Source of the DNA: Bradyrhizobium diazoefficiens USDA 110
GTDB lineage: Bacteria; Pseudomonadota; Alphaproteobacteria; Rhizobiales; Xanthobacteraceae
Assembly: GCF_000011365.1 (NCBI RefSeq)
Contig: NC_004463.1
Location: forward strand, 1,116,001 to 1,180,000
DNA: 64,000 bases
Direction of reading: 5' to 3'
Below are positions 51,986 to 60,720 of this stretch, one piece after another (the first letter of the stretch is position 1; each line of letters opens with the position of its first letter). A program made the translations under genes and the position numbers. The notes beneath the pieces are model-generated. The model was not told the origin of the DNA and made no database searches. It worked only from the letters and a program-made list of their open reading frames with translations.

Positions 51986-52719
51986 GCTGCTGTCTCCTCC
52001 ATGGCTCCCCCTAGGAAGAGCTGGCCGATGCGGGGATCGTTCAGGATGCGCTTCGCGCCGTCGACCATGCGGGTCTGGCCGAGCTCGAGCACGATGCCGA
52101 TATCGGAGATCTCCAGCGCCGAGCGCGCGTTCTGCTCGATCATCAGGATAGTGACGCCGCGGTCGCGCAGGCTCTTGAGGATGTCGAAGGTCTGCTGCAC
52201 CATCAGCGGCGACAGGCCGATCGAGGGCTCGTCGATCAGCACGAGCTTCGGCTCGAGTAGCAGCGAGCGGGCGATCTCGAGCTGCTTCTGCTCGCCGCCC
52301 GAGAGCGTCGATGCCTGCTGTGCCGACTTGCGACGGAGCGCCGGAAACAGGTCAAGTGCCGCCTCGATCCGCTTGGGCAGGTCGAGACCCTTTCCGGCGG
52401 CGACGCCGCCGAGCTCGACATTGTGGCGCACCGACAGCTCGGGGAAGATGTTGCGGCCCTGCGGAACGTAGCAGACACCGGCATTGAGCAGCGCGCGCTG
52501 GCTTAAGTTCGTGACGTCGCGACCGGCAAAACTGACCTTGCCCTCGCGCAGCTTGAGCAGGCCGAAGATCGCCTTGAACACGGTCGACTTACCGGCGCCG
52601 TTGGGGCCGATGATGGTGGTGATGGTGGCCTGCGGAACGGAAAACGTCGTGCCGTTCAGGATCGTCATCTTGCCGTAGCCGCCGACGAGATTGTGAACCG
52701 AGAGGATCGGGTCGCTCAT
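51982..52719 (-). CDS. Liv-type ABC ATPase (LivF-like), shikimate/quinate operon
   Basis: 245 residues: Walker A GPNGAGKS, signature LSGGEQ, Walker B LVLIDEPS. LivF-type by its YVPQGRNIFPELSV motif. ATG 52719 lies about 10 bases after the livG stop; the frame is open further upstream but not coding. Energises import together with the LivG-like ATPase. Confidence 0.9.
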   Translation of the reverse strand: MSDPILSVHNLVGGYGKMTILNGTTFSVPQATITTIIGPNGAGKSTVFKAIFGLLKLREGKVSFAGRDVTNLSQRALLNAGVCYVPQGRNIFPELSVRHNVELGGVAAGKGLDLPKRIEAALDLFPALRRKSAQQASTLSGGEQKQLEIARSLLLEPKLVLIDEPSIGLSPLMVQQTFDILKSLRDRGVTILMIEQNARSALEISDIGIVLELGQTRMVDGAKRILNDPRIGQLFLGGAMEETAA

Positions 52720-52730
52720 GGCTCGTGCCC

Positions 52731-53474
52731 TCAATGTCCCAGATAAGCTTCGATCACGGCCGGGTTCTTGCGGACCTCGTCCGGCCGTCCCATCGCCAGC
52801 ACCTTGCCTTCCGCCATCACCATCACGCGCGAGCACAGCGACATCACGAACTCCATGTTGTGCTCGATCACGACGAAGGTCGCGTTCTTCTGGCGGTTGA
52901 TCGCGACCAGCCGGTCCTTCAGGTCCGCCAGCATCGACGGGTTGACGCCGCCGGCGGGCTCGTCGAGCAGCACGAGGCGCGGTCCGCCCATGAAAGCCAT
53001 GGCGGCATCGAGCAGCTTCTGCTGGCCGTAGGAGAGGCCGCCGGCAGGTTCAGCCGCGAGGTGATCGAGCTTGAAGAAGCCGATCATCTGGTTGGCGGCC
53101 TCCGTCAGCCCGGCATCGGAGCGGCCGACCAGGCGCGAGGCCATGTTGCCCTGGTGCTCCTGTCCCGCGAGGATCAAATTCTCGCGCACCGACAGTTTTG
53201 GAAATACCTGCAACAGCTGGAAGGTGCGGCTGACACCGAGCTTGTTGAGCTCGGAGGGGCGCAGCCCCGTGACCACCTTGCCGTCGAGCTTCACTTCGCC
53301 ACCGGATGGCGTGAGCTGGCCGAGAATGCAGTTGAATAGCGTGGACTTGCCGCAGCCGTTCGGTCCGATCAGACCGAGGATCTCGCCCTCGCGCACGTCG
53401 AAGCTGACGTCGGCGACGGCGCTGATGCCGCCAAAATTCTTCTTGATGTTGGTGACTTCGAGGACCGCACTCAT
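52731..53474 (-). CDS. Liv-type ABC ATPase (LivG-like), shikimate/quinate operon
   Basis: 247 residues: Walker A GPNGCGKS, the switch LSYGQQ, Walker B LVLLDEPAGGVNP, and the LivG-like SRTFQLLQVFPKLSV. The ATG overlaps the livM stop (ATGA). An apparent longer frame upstream belongs to livM read in another frame. Confidence 0.9.
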   Translation of the reverse strand: MSAVLEVTNIKKNFGGISAVADVSFDVREGEILGLIGPNGCGKSTLFNCILGQLTPSGGEVKLDGKVVTGLRPSELNKLGVSRTFQLLQVFPKLSVRENLILAGQEHQGNMASRLVGRSDAGLTEAANQMIGFFKLDHLAAEPAGGLSYGQQKLLDAAMAFMGGPRLVLLDEPAGGVNPSMLADLKDRLVAINRQKNATFVVIEHNMEFVMSLCSRVMVMAEGKVLAMGRPDEVRKNPAVIEAYLGH

Positions 53475-54469
53475 TGCACCGTCTCCAGCCGGGATTTTGC
53501 CACGGCGCGCAGCGCAGAGGCCGCCTTGGTGCGGCGCTCGGCGAGATAGCGGTCGAGGATTCCCAAAATGCCGGTCGGCGACCAGATCAGCAGCAGCATC
53601 ACCGCGATCGCATAGAGCATCAGGTAATACCCTTCCGTGAAGCGCAGCCATTCCGGCAGCAGCACCGCGATCATCGCGCCCAGGAAGGGACCGAAATAGA
53701 AGCCGGCGCCGCCGACGATCACCATCATCAGTAGATCGAGCGAGAGCGACAGGTTGAACGGCACCGGATCGATATATTGCGTCAGCGGCGCGTAGAGCGC
53801 GCCGGCAACGCCGCCAAGCGCCGAGCCGATCGCAAACGCCATCAGCGTGTAGCGCCTTGTGTCGATGCCGAGCGATTGCGCGCGCAGCGGGTTTTCGCGC
53901 AGCGCCATGAAGGCGCGGCCCCAGGGCGAGCGGATCAGCCACCACACCGCGAGCGAGACGATCGCGAGCGAGCCGAGGCAGACATAGTAGAAGGGCAGGG
54001 GCTTGTTGGTCGCGATTCCGAAGAAATGCGGGCGCGGAATGTTGGAGATGCCGTAGATGCCGCCCGTCAGCCAGCTCTCGTTGCGGAACACGAGGAAGGC
54101 CAATGTCGAGAAGGCGAGCGTGACGAAAGCGAGGTAGTGGTGCTGCACGCGCAGCGCGGGATAGCCGAGCACCCAGCCGACGCCGAAGCTCAAGACGATC
54201 GCAACCAGGATCGCGACCGGCAGCGGCCAGCCATGGGTGGTCATGATCGCCGCCGCATAGGCGCCGATGCCGACGAAGGCGCCTTGGGCAAGCGAGACCT
54301 GGCCGGCATAGCCGAGCGTGAGGTTGAGGCCCATCGCGGCGATGGTCATCACCGCCCACTGGCTCAGGATGAACAGGCCGTAGCGGTTGAAGTTCATGGG
54401 GACGATGATCAGGCCGGCGATGACGATGAGGCCGAGCGCGATCTTCAGGGGTTTGCCAAAGCTGCTCAT
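53471..54469 (-). CDS. Liv-type ABC permease (LivM-like), shikimate/quinate operon
   Basis: 332 residues with about ten hydrophobic segments and the motifs LNLTLGYAGQVSLAQGAFVG and SPWGRAFMALRENPLRAQSLG. The ATG overlaps the stop of livH by four bases, and its own stop overlaps livG, so the whole set is tightly coupled. Confidence 0.92.
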   Translation of the reverse strand: MSSFGKPLKIALGLIVIAGLIIVPMNFNRYGLFILSQWAVMTIAAMGLNLTLGYAGQVSLAQGAFVGIGAYAAAIMTTHGWPLPVAILVAIVLSFGVGWVLGYPALRVQHHYLAFVTLAFSTLAFLVFRNESWLTGGIYGISNIPRPHFFGIATNKPLPFYYVCLGSLAIVSLAVWWLIRSPWGRAFMALRENPLRAQSLGIDTRRYTLMAFAIGSALGGVAGALYAPLTQYIDPVPFNLSLSLDLLMMVIVGGAGFYFGPFLGAMIAVLLPEWLRFTEGYYLMLYAIAVMLLLIWSPTGILGILDRYLAERRTKAASALRAVAKSRLETVQ

Positions 54470-55341
54470 ACCGTGCGCTCCTCGGCGCGGCCGAGCAGTC
54501 CTTGCGGCCGGAACAGGATGACGACGATCAGGAAGATCAGCGGCACGGCCGCGCGGTATTGCGTCGAGACGTAGCTTGCCGCGAGATTGTCGAGCACGCC
54601 GATCAACAGGCCGCCCGCGATCGCGCCGCGCACCTGGTTGAAGCCGCCGACGATCGCCGCGATGAAGGCGGCCTGGCCCAGCACCTCGCCGGACGAGAAT
54701 TTCGCGAGGTAAATCGGCGTGATCAGCAGCGAGGCCAGCGCGACCAGGAAGGCGTTGATCAGGAAGGTCAACAGGATCATGCGCTCCACGGGCACGCCGA
54801 TGATGCGCGCCACCGTCGGATTCTGGGCGGCCGCCTGCATCTGGTGGCCGAGCGAGGTGCGGTTGAGGAGCGAGGTCAGGCCGAAGACTGCAAGAATGGC
54901 GACGACGAGGACGCCGATGCTTTGCAGCGAGACGGCGTGGCCGAGGATGGAGATATCGCCGGTCGGCACGATCGAGGGGAAGGGCGAGGCCTCCGCGCTG
55001 AAGAACTGCTTCACCGATTCCTTGATGCCGATCGCCAGCGCCATGGTCGCGATCGCCAGCGGCAGCACGCCATGGCGCATCATCGGATCGACCAGCAGCA
55101 TCTTGAAGGCGAGGCCGAGCAGGATCATCGAGAGCAGGATGCCGAGGATGATCGCGAGCCAGAACGGCGCGCCAACATGCATCGTCGCGAGCATCAGGAA
55201 CGCCGGCAGCATCACGAACTCGCCCTGCGCGAAATTGATGGTCTGCGAGGTCTGCCACAGCAGCGTGAAGCCGACCGCGACCAGTGCATAGATGGCGCCG
55301 GTGGCAAGTCCTGCGACCAGAAGATCGAACAGATTGGACAT
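54466..55341 (-). CDS. Liv-type ABC permease (LivH-like), shikimate/quinate operon
   Basis: 291 residues, about eight helices; LVAVGFTLLWQTSQTINFAQGEF and GLAFKMLLVDPMMRHG are LivH-like. Start ATG 55341. A family B repeat separates it from the binding protein gene upstream. Confidence 0.92.
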   Translation of the reverse strand: MSNLFDLLVAGLATGAIYALVAVGFTLLWQTSQTINFAQGEFVMLPAFLMLATMHVGAPFWLAIILGILLSMILLGLAFKMLLVDPMMRHGVLPLAIATMALAIGIKESVKQFFSAEASPFPSIVPTGDISILGHAVSLQSIGVLVVAILAVFGLTSLLNRTSLGHQMQAAAQNPTVARIIGVPVERMILLTFLINAFLVALASLLITPIYLAKFSSGEVLGQAAFIAAIVGGFNQVRGAIAGGLLIGVLDNLAASYVSTQYRAAVPLIFLIVVILFRPQGLLGRAEERTV

Positions 55342-55345
55342 TTTC

Positions 55346-55497
55346 CCCTCTCTCCTCTCCCTCTCCCCGCTTGCGGGGAGAGGGTCGGGGTGAGGGGGAG
55401 TCTCCGCGAAGTCAGTGACAGTTGGACTCGCGGAAGCTCCCCCTCACCCGCCGCGCTTCGCGCGTCGGCCTCTCCCCGCGTGCGGGGAGAGGCAAAG
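55346..55497. repeat. family B dispersed palindromic repeat inside the transporter operon
   Basis: CCTCTCCCTCTCCCCGCTTG then GGTGAGGGGG, and CCCCCTCACCC then CCTCTCCCCGCGTGCGGGGAGAGG (in two parts). It has the same place, between binding-protein gene and permease genes, as the copy at 31574. Confidence 0.88.
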
Positions 55498-55502
55498 AAG
55501 CC

Positions 55503-56633
55503 TCACTTCACCTTCGGCAGCACCTGCTTCACCACCTGCTTGCCTTCGACCACTTCGACCAGAAAACTCTGGCGGTCGATGTCGCCGGTCTCGCTGAAGG
55601 TGACGTCCATCAGGATGCCCGGCTCGTCGGCGGCCTTGATGGTCAGGCCGTGCAGCGTATCGGCGAACGCCTTGGAATCGACCTTGCCCATCTTTTCGGT
55701 GGTGGCCTTCACCATGTAGACGGCGAGGTAGCCCTTCAGGCCGTTGTGGTCCGGCACGTAATTGTACTTCTTGGAAAACTTCTCGCGGAACGCCTTGATC
55801 AGGTCGACCGGTGCGTCCGTGGTGAGGCCGACATGGCCGCGCGCGCCGTTGGCGGCATCGCCGGCAAGCTCGATCACCTTCTGGCCGATCAGCGTGGTCT
55901 CGCCCATCAGCGGCGCGGTGACGCCCTGGCGCTTCAGCTCTTTCAGGATGCGCGCGCTCTCTTCCTCGTTGAGATAGACGAATACGGCGTCGGGATTGGC
56001 AGACTTGATCTTGCCGACGTCGGCGGCGAAGTCGGCCTGGCCTGCTTCGGTGGAGAGATCGGCGACGACCTTGGAGCCGAGCCGGTCGAGCTCCTTCACG
56101 ACGACGTCGCGTCCGCCGCGGCCGAAGTCGTTGTTGACCCAGACCACCGCGACCGACTTCGCCTTCATCTCGTCGTGGATGTATTTCGCGACCTTCGGCA
56201 TCGAGGATTGCTGGCCGAACGAGGTGCGGAACAGGAACTTGTTGCCGGCTTGCGTCAGCTCGGCGGCTTCGCCGCCCATGATCTGCGCGATGCCGGCTTC
56301 GGCCGCGAGCGGTGCGGTGACCTTCACCGAGCCGGAATAGCCGGGTCCGAGCAGCACATAGGGCTCGGCATCGAGTGCCTTCTGCACTTGCGCGCGGGCA
56401 ACGCCCGGATTGGATTGCGAGTCGGCATGGGTGACCTCGAGCTTGCGGCCGAGCACGCCGCCCTTGGCGTTGATCTCCTCGATCGCGAGGTCGATGCCGT
56501 TCTTCCAGTTGGTGCCGACGGTGGCGCCGCCGCCCGACAGCTCGGCGACGTCGGCGAGCTTGATCGCCTGTGCGTGGACGCTGGTTGCAGTCGCGAAGGC
56601 AAGCAGGGCGCCTGCCAGAATAGTCGATTTCAT
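55503..56633 (-). CDS. Liv-type ABC solute-binding protein, shikimate/quinate operon
   Basis: 376 residues with signal peptide (ending SVHAQ) and family 6 motifs (KNGIDLAIEEINAKGGVLG, LGPGYSGSVKVTAPLAAE, GHVGLTTDAPVDLIKAFRE, shortened). Encoded first in the transporter group, after the shikimate dehydrogenase gene. The ligand is inferred from the operon partners. Confidence 0.9.
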   Translation of the reverse strand: MKSTILAGALLAFATATSVHAQAIKLADVAELSGGGATVGTNWKNGIDLAIEEINAKGGVLGRKLEVTHADSQSNPGVARAQVQKALDAEPYVLLGPGYSGSVKVTAPLAAEAGIAQIMGGEAAELTQAGNKFLFRTSFGQQSSMPKVAKYIHDEMKAKSVAVVWVNNDFGRGGRDVVVKELDRLGSKVVADLSTEAGQADFAADVGKIKSANPDAVFVYLNEEESARILKELKRQGVTAPLMGETTLIGQKVIELAGDAANGARGHVGLTTDAPVDLIKAFREKFSKKYNYVPDHNGLKGYLAVYMVKATTEKMGKVDSKAFADTLHGLTIKAADEPGILMDVTFSETGDIDRQSFLVEVVEGKQVVKQVLPKVK

Positions 56634-56693
56634 CGTCTCTCCTCCCGTTCCCTCTGATGTTGTTGTCCGCGGCCTTGTGTCCGGCCGCTTCGG

Positions 56694-57572
56694 TTACGCT
56701 GCGTGATAGGCTGAGCTTCGTGCCGCCATCACCTCGTCAAAAGCCTCTCCCATGACTTCGGTCGATGGGGCAAGGCCGGTGAACAGTTCGAAAGCGTCGG
56801 CGGCCTGGTAGATCGCAAGCTCCCGCCCGGTCATGATCTTCGCGCCGCGCTCCTGCGCCGCGGCCAGCAGCGGCGTGATCAGCGGCGAATAGACGGCGTC
56901 GGCCACCCAGAGCTTCTCGTGCAGCAGCGCAGCCGGAACAGGCATGCCGCGGTTCGGCAGCATGCCGACCGGCGTGCCGTTGACGAGGCCGGTCGCGCCG
57001 TCGAGCGCGTCCTCGACGCTTTTCGCGACCCTGGCGCCGCCATGCTTGGCAAGCAGTGCGGCAAGTTTTTCGGCCCGCGCCGGTTCGGAGTCGAAGATGC
57101 GGAGGTCGGCGACCTCAAGGCTCGCCAGTGCGAAGGCGATCGCCTTGCCGACGCCGCCCGTGCCGATCACGGCAACCGCATTTCCAGACGGCGCCAGCAG
57201 CGGCGCCACCGCGCGCGCAAAGCCGGTGGTGTCGGTGTTGTGGCCGGTCAGGCGGCCGTCCCTGACAACGACGGTGTTGACCGCGCCCATCGCGGCGGCG
57301 CCCGGCGCCAGTGCGTCGAGCAGTGGGACCACCGCTTCCTTGTAAGGATAGGTCACGTTGACGCCGGCAAAGCCGAGCCGCCGCACGCCTTCGAGCATCA
57401 GCCTCAGTCCGGCCGCGTCGGCGCCTGCGACCTCGATCAGCTGGTAGTGACCGCGCAGGCCGAGCGCCTCGGCGGCGCGCTCATGCATGGCGGGGGAAGC
57501 GGAATGCGCGATCGGCGCGCCGATCAGGCCGGTGAGGAGTTTCTTGCTGGCGGCGTATCCGCGCTTCGACAT
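56694..57572 (-). CDS. shikimate/quinate dehydrogenase (AroE family)
   Basis: 292 residues. Substrate pocket IGAPIAHSASPAMHERAAE, catalytic Lys in NVTYPYKE, NTDTTGF, and the NAD(P) loop VIGTGGVGKAIAFAL. After the GTGGVG loop there is DSEPARA with an acidic residue, which favours NAD+ and a catabolic role. It oxidises shikimate or quinate to the 3-dehydro acid for the QsuB-like enzyme. Followed by the binding protein gene after 60 bases. Confidence 0.88.
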   Translation of the reverse strand: MSKRGYAASKKLLTGLIGAPIAHSASPAMHERAAEALGLRGHYQLIEVAGADAAGLRLMLEGVRRLGFAGVNVTYPYKEAVVPLLDALAPGAAAMGAVNTVVVRDGRLTGHNTDTTGFARAVAPLLAPSGNAVAVIGTGGVGKAIAFALASLEVADLRIFDSEPARAEKLAALLAKHGGARVAKSVEDALDGATGLVNGTPVGMLPNRGMPVPAALLHEKLWVADAVYSPLITPLLAAAQERGAKIMTGRELAIYQAADAFELFTGLAPSTEVMGEAFDEVMAARSSAYHAA

Positions 57573-57706
57573 GGTTCGCTATCGTCTCGTTGGGAGCGTT
57601 CGGTCCCGGCCATTAGCGGGGAGACCTGCGCAATTCCAAGGGGGCTTCCGCGTGCGACGATAGCCCTTCCCTCGCCTAACACAATTACCCTTATGCCCCG
57701 CAAACC

Positions 57707-57719
57707 TAACATCATGTTA
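57707..57719. promoter_or_regulatory. candidate LysR-type box (T-N11-A) before the shikimate operon
   Basis: TAACA-TCA-TGTTA is a perfect inverted repeat of the T-N11-A type, overlapping the stop codon of the lysR gene and about 135 bases before the dehydrogenase start. Tentative. Confidence 0.3.
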
Positions 57720-58655
57720 TTTCTTCCGTCCGCGCGCAGGCGCAGCCCTGCCGTTGCCGCGGGACGGCTCGACCGCGCGCATCTCGGCGCGCAGGGATTC
57801 GATGAAATACTCGACGTGAAGCGACAGCGGTGCGCCGCGCTTCACCGCGATATAGGTGTCGAACCGCGTCGGCTCGGTGATCTTGAGCAGCTCGATGCCG
57901 GGATAGCCGCCATGGGCCACCGTGAACTGGTCGATGACGGCGATGCCGAGCCCCGCTTTCACCAGCGCGCAGACCGTGGTGCCGAAGCGCGCGCGGATGG
58001 TGATGTTGTAATCGAGCCGGTTGCGCGAAAAGATCCCGGCCATGATCCGGCCGTAGGGGTCGTTCGGATCGATGCCGATCAGCGGGTAGCGGGTGATCTC
58101 GGCCGCCGACACCTGCTTGCGGCCGGCCAGCTCGTGGCCGGGCGGCACGATGCAATAGAGCTCGCCCGAGGCGAGCGGCAGGAAGTCGAGCCCGGAATGC
58201 TCGAGCCGGTAGCTCATCGCCACGCACTCGCCGCGGCCGAGCAGGAGATAGTCGATGGCCTCCTCGAGCTTGAGGATGTTGATGTCGATGCCGAGATCGG
58301 GATAGCGGCGCCGGACGCGCTCGATCGCGCGCGGCACCATCACCTGCGAGATGCTCGGCACCGAGCCGATGCGCAATTCCGACAGGCCGCCGCGGCCGAT
58401 CTTGGAGATGATCTCCGAGAGGTCGTCGACCTTCTTGTAGACGCCGTTGATCTGCTCGAAGATGTTCTCGGCTTCCGGCGTCGGGAAGTAGCGGCCGTTC
58501 TGGCGCTGGAAGAAGCGGATGCCGAGCGAGCGCTCGGTGTATTTGACGAGGCGGCTGATCCCCGGCGCCGAGACGTTGAGCAGCTTCGCCGCACCGCCAA
58601 TGGTGCCCGTCACCATCACGGCACGGATCACTTCAACCTGGCGCAGCGTCATCAT
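57717..58655 (-). CDS. LysR family regulator of the shikimate/quinate operon
   Basis: 312 residues: N-terminal winged helix (MTLRQVEVIRAVMVTGTIGG, AKLLNVSAPGISRLVKYTER) and a periplasmic-binding-like effector domain (IGIDPNDPYGRI, AVIDQFTVAHGG). It lies on the same strand just upstream of the dehydrogenase gene, which it probably activates with a pathway intermediate as inducer. The C-terminus is basic and Arg/Lys-rich. Confidence 0.88.
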   Translation of the reverse strand: MMTLRQVEVIRAVMVTGTIGGAAKLLNVSAPGISRLVKYTERSLGIRFFQRQNGRYFPTPEAENIFEQINGVYKKVDDLSEIISKIGRGGLSELRIGSVPSISQVMVPRAIERVRRRYPDLGIDINILKLEEAIDYLLLGRGECVAMSYRLEHSGLDFLPLASGELYCIVPPGHELAGRKQVSAAEITRYPLIGIDPNDPYGRIMAGIFSRNRLDYNITIRARFGTTVCALVKAGLGIAVIDQFTVAHGGYPGIELLKITEPTRFDTYIAVKRGAPLSLHVEYFIESLRAEMRAVEPSRGNGRAAPARGRKK

Positions 58656-58904
58656 GTCCCGGGCTTCCGAAAGAGGATCGTGCGGCGATCATCTCACGAG
58701 AGAAGCGAGGTCAGCCAGCGGCAAATGGCGAGCCATGGCAGCGCAGCGAGCGATTCCCATGCCCTCCAGGGGAGGGTAAGGGCGCCGCTCATTCGCTGAC
58801 GATGATGGCGGAGTAATTTCGCGGTTGGCGTGTTTCGACTAAAATCTGCGCGTTCAAATGGAAGGGCGGCGGCGTCGCGCGATCTGTTGCATCGGCGTCG
58901 TCTG

Positions 58905-59081
58905 CTAGCTCGCCGGCCCTTCGGGCGATACGCTGTTCGCGAACTCGGCGCGCTCGCTCTGTAGCACCTCGCGCGCGAACTCGATGATCCTCTGCTTGTT
59001 TGCCGTTTCACGGACGGCGAAAAACACGCGGTTCAATTCCAGGCCGAGCACGCTGTTGAGGGCGATGTTCTCGTCGTCCAT
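58905..59081 (-). CDS. small protein divergent from luxR, unknown function
   Basis: 58 residues from ATG 59081 (MDDENIALNSVLGLELNRVF...), mostly helical and with no known motif. It is next to, and divergent from, the luxR-type gene, with a shared 166-base control region. The codon pattern is GC3-rich as in its neighbours. I do not recognise the family. A longer frame to 59135 exists but has no better start. Confidence 0.5.
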   Translation of the reverse strand: MDDENIALNSVLGLELNRVFFAVRETANKQRIIEFAREVLQSERAEFANSVSPEGPAS

Positions 59082-59190
59082 CGTGGTTTTCCCGCTTTGT
59101 ACGTCACAGGTGTAACTTGACGTCCCTTCTTCCACAAGTAGATTAAAGCTTCGGAGCAGGCGGTTACCGGAGAACTACGGAAGCAGCGAA

Positions 59191-59219
59191 TTGAGGCAGC
59201 CCCCAAATACGTGCTATAG
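59191..59219 (+). promoter_or_regulatory. possible sigma70-type promoter of luxR
   Basis: TTGAGG, 17-base spacer, CTATAG, located 29 bases upstream of the luxR start. The -35 matches 5 of 6, the -10 about 4 of 6. By eye only. Confidence 0.35.
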
Positions 59220-59247
59220 CGGACGACGAGGGTCAGGAAACGCACCG

Positions 59248-59976
59248 ATGTCCGCCGTCGATTATGGCCGGGAAGCGCTCGACTTCATCGAAGGCCTGGG
59301 TGTCTATCGCAAGGTACCGGACGCCATGAACGCGCTTGAAGCGGCCTTCGGCCGTTTCGGCTTCGAAACTATCATTGTGACGGGATTGCCGAATCCCGAT
59401 CAGCGGTTTGCGCAGATGGTGCTCGCCAAGCGCTGGCCGGCGGGATGGTTCAATCTCTACACTCAGAACAACTATGACCGCTTCGATCCCGTGGTGCGGC
59501 TGTGCCGGCAATCGGTCAATCCGTTCGAGTGGTCGGAGGCGCCCTATGATGCCGAGCTCGAGCCGAGCGCGGCCGAGGTGATGAACCGCGCCGGCGATTT
59601 TCGCATGTCGCGCGGCTTCATCGTGCCGATCCACGGGCTCACCGGCTATGAAGCCGCGGTGTCGCTCGGCGGCGTCCATCTCGACCTCAATCCCCGCAGC
59701 AAGCCGGCGCTGCACCTAATGGCGATGTATGGCTTCGACCACATTCGCCGTCTGCTCGAGCCGACGCCGTATCCGTCGACGCGTCTCACCCCGCGCGAGC
59801 GCGAGGTGATCTCCTGGGCTTCGCAGGGCAAGTCGGCCTGGGAGATCGGCGAGATCCTGCACATCACGCAGCGCACCGCCGAAGAGCATCTTGCAACTGC
59901 TGCGCGCAAGCTCGGTGCGGTCAACCGTACGCATGCGGTTGCGCTGGCGATTCGCCACAAGATCATCAATCCCTAA
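59248..59976 (+). CDS. bjaR: LuxR-type quorum-sensing regulator (BjaR/BraR/RpaR-like)
   Basis: 242 residues: N-terminal autoinducer domain (WFNLYTQNNYDRFDPVV with the conserved Tyr, Asp, Pro; PFEWSE; RGFIVPIHGLTGY) and C-terminal LuxR helix-turn-helix (LTPREREVISWASQGKSAWE, ILHITQRTAEEHLATAARKL, shortened). It binds the signal made by the LuxI-type enzyme encoded downstream. ATG 59248 follows AGGAAA. The symbol is given by similarity of the pair to Bradyrhizobium BjaR/BjaI and is not certain. Confidence 0.9.
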   Translation: MSAVDYGREALDFIEGLGVYRKVPDAMNALEAAFGRFGFETIIVTGLPNPDQRFAQMVLAKRWPAGWFNLYTQNNYDRFDPVVRLCRQSVNPFEWSEAPYDAELEPSAAEVMNRAGDFRMSRGFIVPIHGLTGYEAAVSLGGVHLDLNPRSKPALHLMAMYGFDHIRRLLEPTPYPSTRLTPREREVISWASQGKSAWEIGEILHITQRTAEEHLATAARKLGAVNRTHAVALAIRHKIINP

Positions 59977-59985
59977 GCGACGTAC

Positions 59986-59999
59986 TGGGAAATTTCCCA
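59986..59999. promoter_or_regulatory. lux-box-like perfect palindrome before luxI
   Basis: TGGGAAATTTCCCA is a perfect 14-bp palindrome, 10 bases after the luxR stop and 60 before the luxI start. It is a natural site for the LuxR-type protein to activate luxI. Confidence 0.6.
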
Positions 60000-60059
60000 A
60001 TATCGAACCTGCCTCTTTTCGCAGAGGCTGCCCCCCATTGAGGCTGAATGGGGGTTTCC

Positions 60060-60719
60060 ATGATTCACGCAATTTCCGCGGTCAATCGCCACTTATACGA
60101 GGACGTACTCGAGCAGCATTTCCGGCTGCGTCATGACATCTTTGTCGAGGAGCGGCACTGGGAGACGCTGCGCAGGCCGGATGGCCGCGAGGTCGATTCC
60201 TATGACGACGAGGATACCGTCTATCTGCTTGCGCTGGAGGGACGGCGCGTCGTCGGCGGCCACCGGCTCTACCCCACGACCAAGCCCTCGATGATGAGCG
60301 AGGTCTTCCCGCATCTGGCGGCGGTTCGCGGCTGCCCCTCGGATCCGCTGATCTGGGAATGGTCGCGCTACTTCGTCGTCCGCGATCGCCGCGACGGCGC
60401 GCTCAACCTGCAACTGATGGCGGCGGTGCAGGAGTTCTGCCTCGACCAGGGAATCGCGCAGGTCAGCGCGATCATGGAAACCTGGTGGTTGCCGCGCTTC
60501 CACGAGGCCGGCTTCGTCGTGACGCCGCTCGGCCTGCCGGCTCTGGTCGAGAACGCCTGGACCATGGCGGCCACCGTCGACATTCGTCGCCAGACGCTCG
60601 ATGTCCTGCATGATCGCATCGGCATGCCTTCCATCGTGCAACAGGACGGCCCGCGTCTGGACGCCGTCGCCCGTGCCAACCTTTGCGGCCTCGCTGCCGC
60701 GCAACGAAAGAGCGCCTGA
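60060..60719 (+). CDS. bjaI: LuxI-type acyl/aryl-homoserine lactone synthase (BjaI/BraI/RpaI-like)
   Basis: 219 residues. LuxI landmarks: RLRHDIFVEERHWE, DSYDDEDTVYLLAL, GGHRLYPTTKP, WEWSRYFVV. The sequence belongs to the BjaI/BraI/RpaI branch, whose members use CoA-linked acids: isovaleryl-CoA, cinnamoyl-CoA or p-coumaroyl-CoA. Which one applies cannot be read from the sequence. ATG 60060 is preferred (TGGGGG upstream, family start MIHAIS); an in-frame ATG at 60048 is an alternative. Confidence 0.92.
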   Translation: MIHAISAVNRHLYEDVLEQHFRLRHDIFVEERHWETLRRPDGREVDSYDDEDTVYLLALEGRRVVGGHRLYPTTKPSMMSEVFPHLAAVRGCPSDPLIWEWSRYFVVRDRRDGALNLQLMAAVQEFCLDQGIAQVSAIMETWWLPRFHEAGFVVTPLGLPALVENAWTMAATVDIRRQTLDVLHDRIGMPSIVQQDGPRLDAVARANLCGLAAAQRKSA

Positions 60720-60720
60720 A

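Noticed and set aside
56919..58799. A 626-codon plus-strand open frame over the dehydrogenase and LysR genes
   Set aside because: Antisense to two well-recognised genes and to the gap between them.
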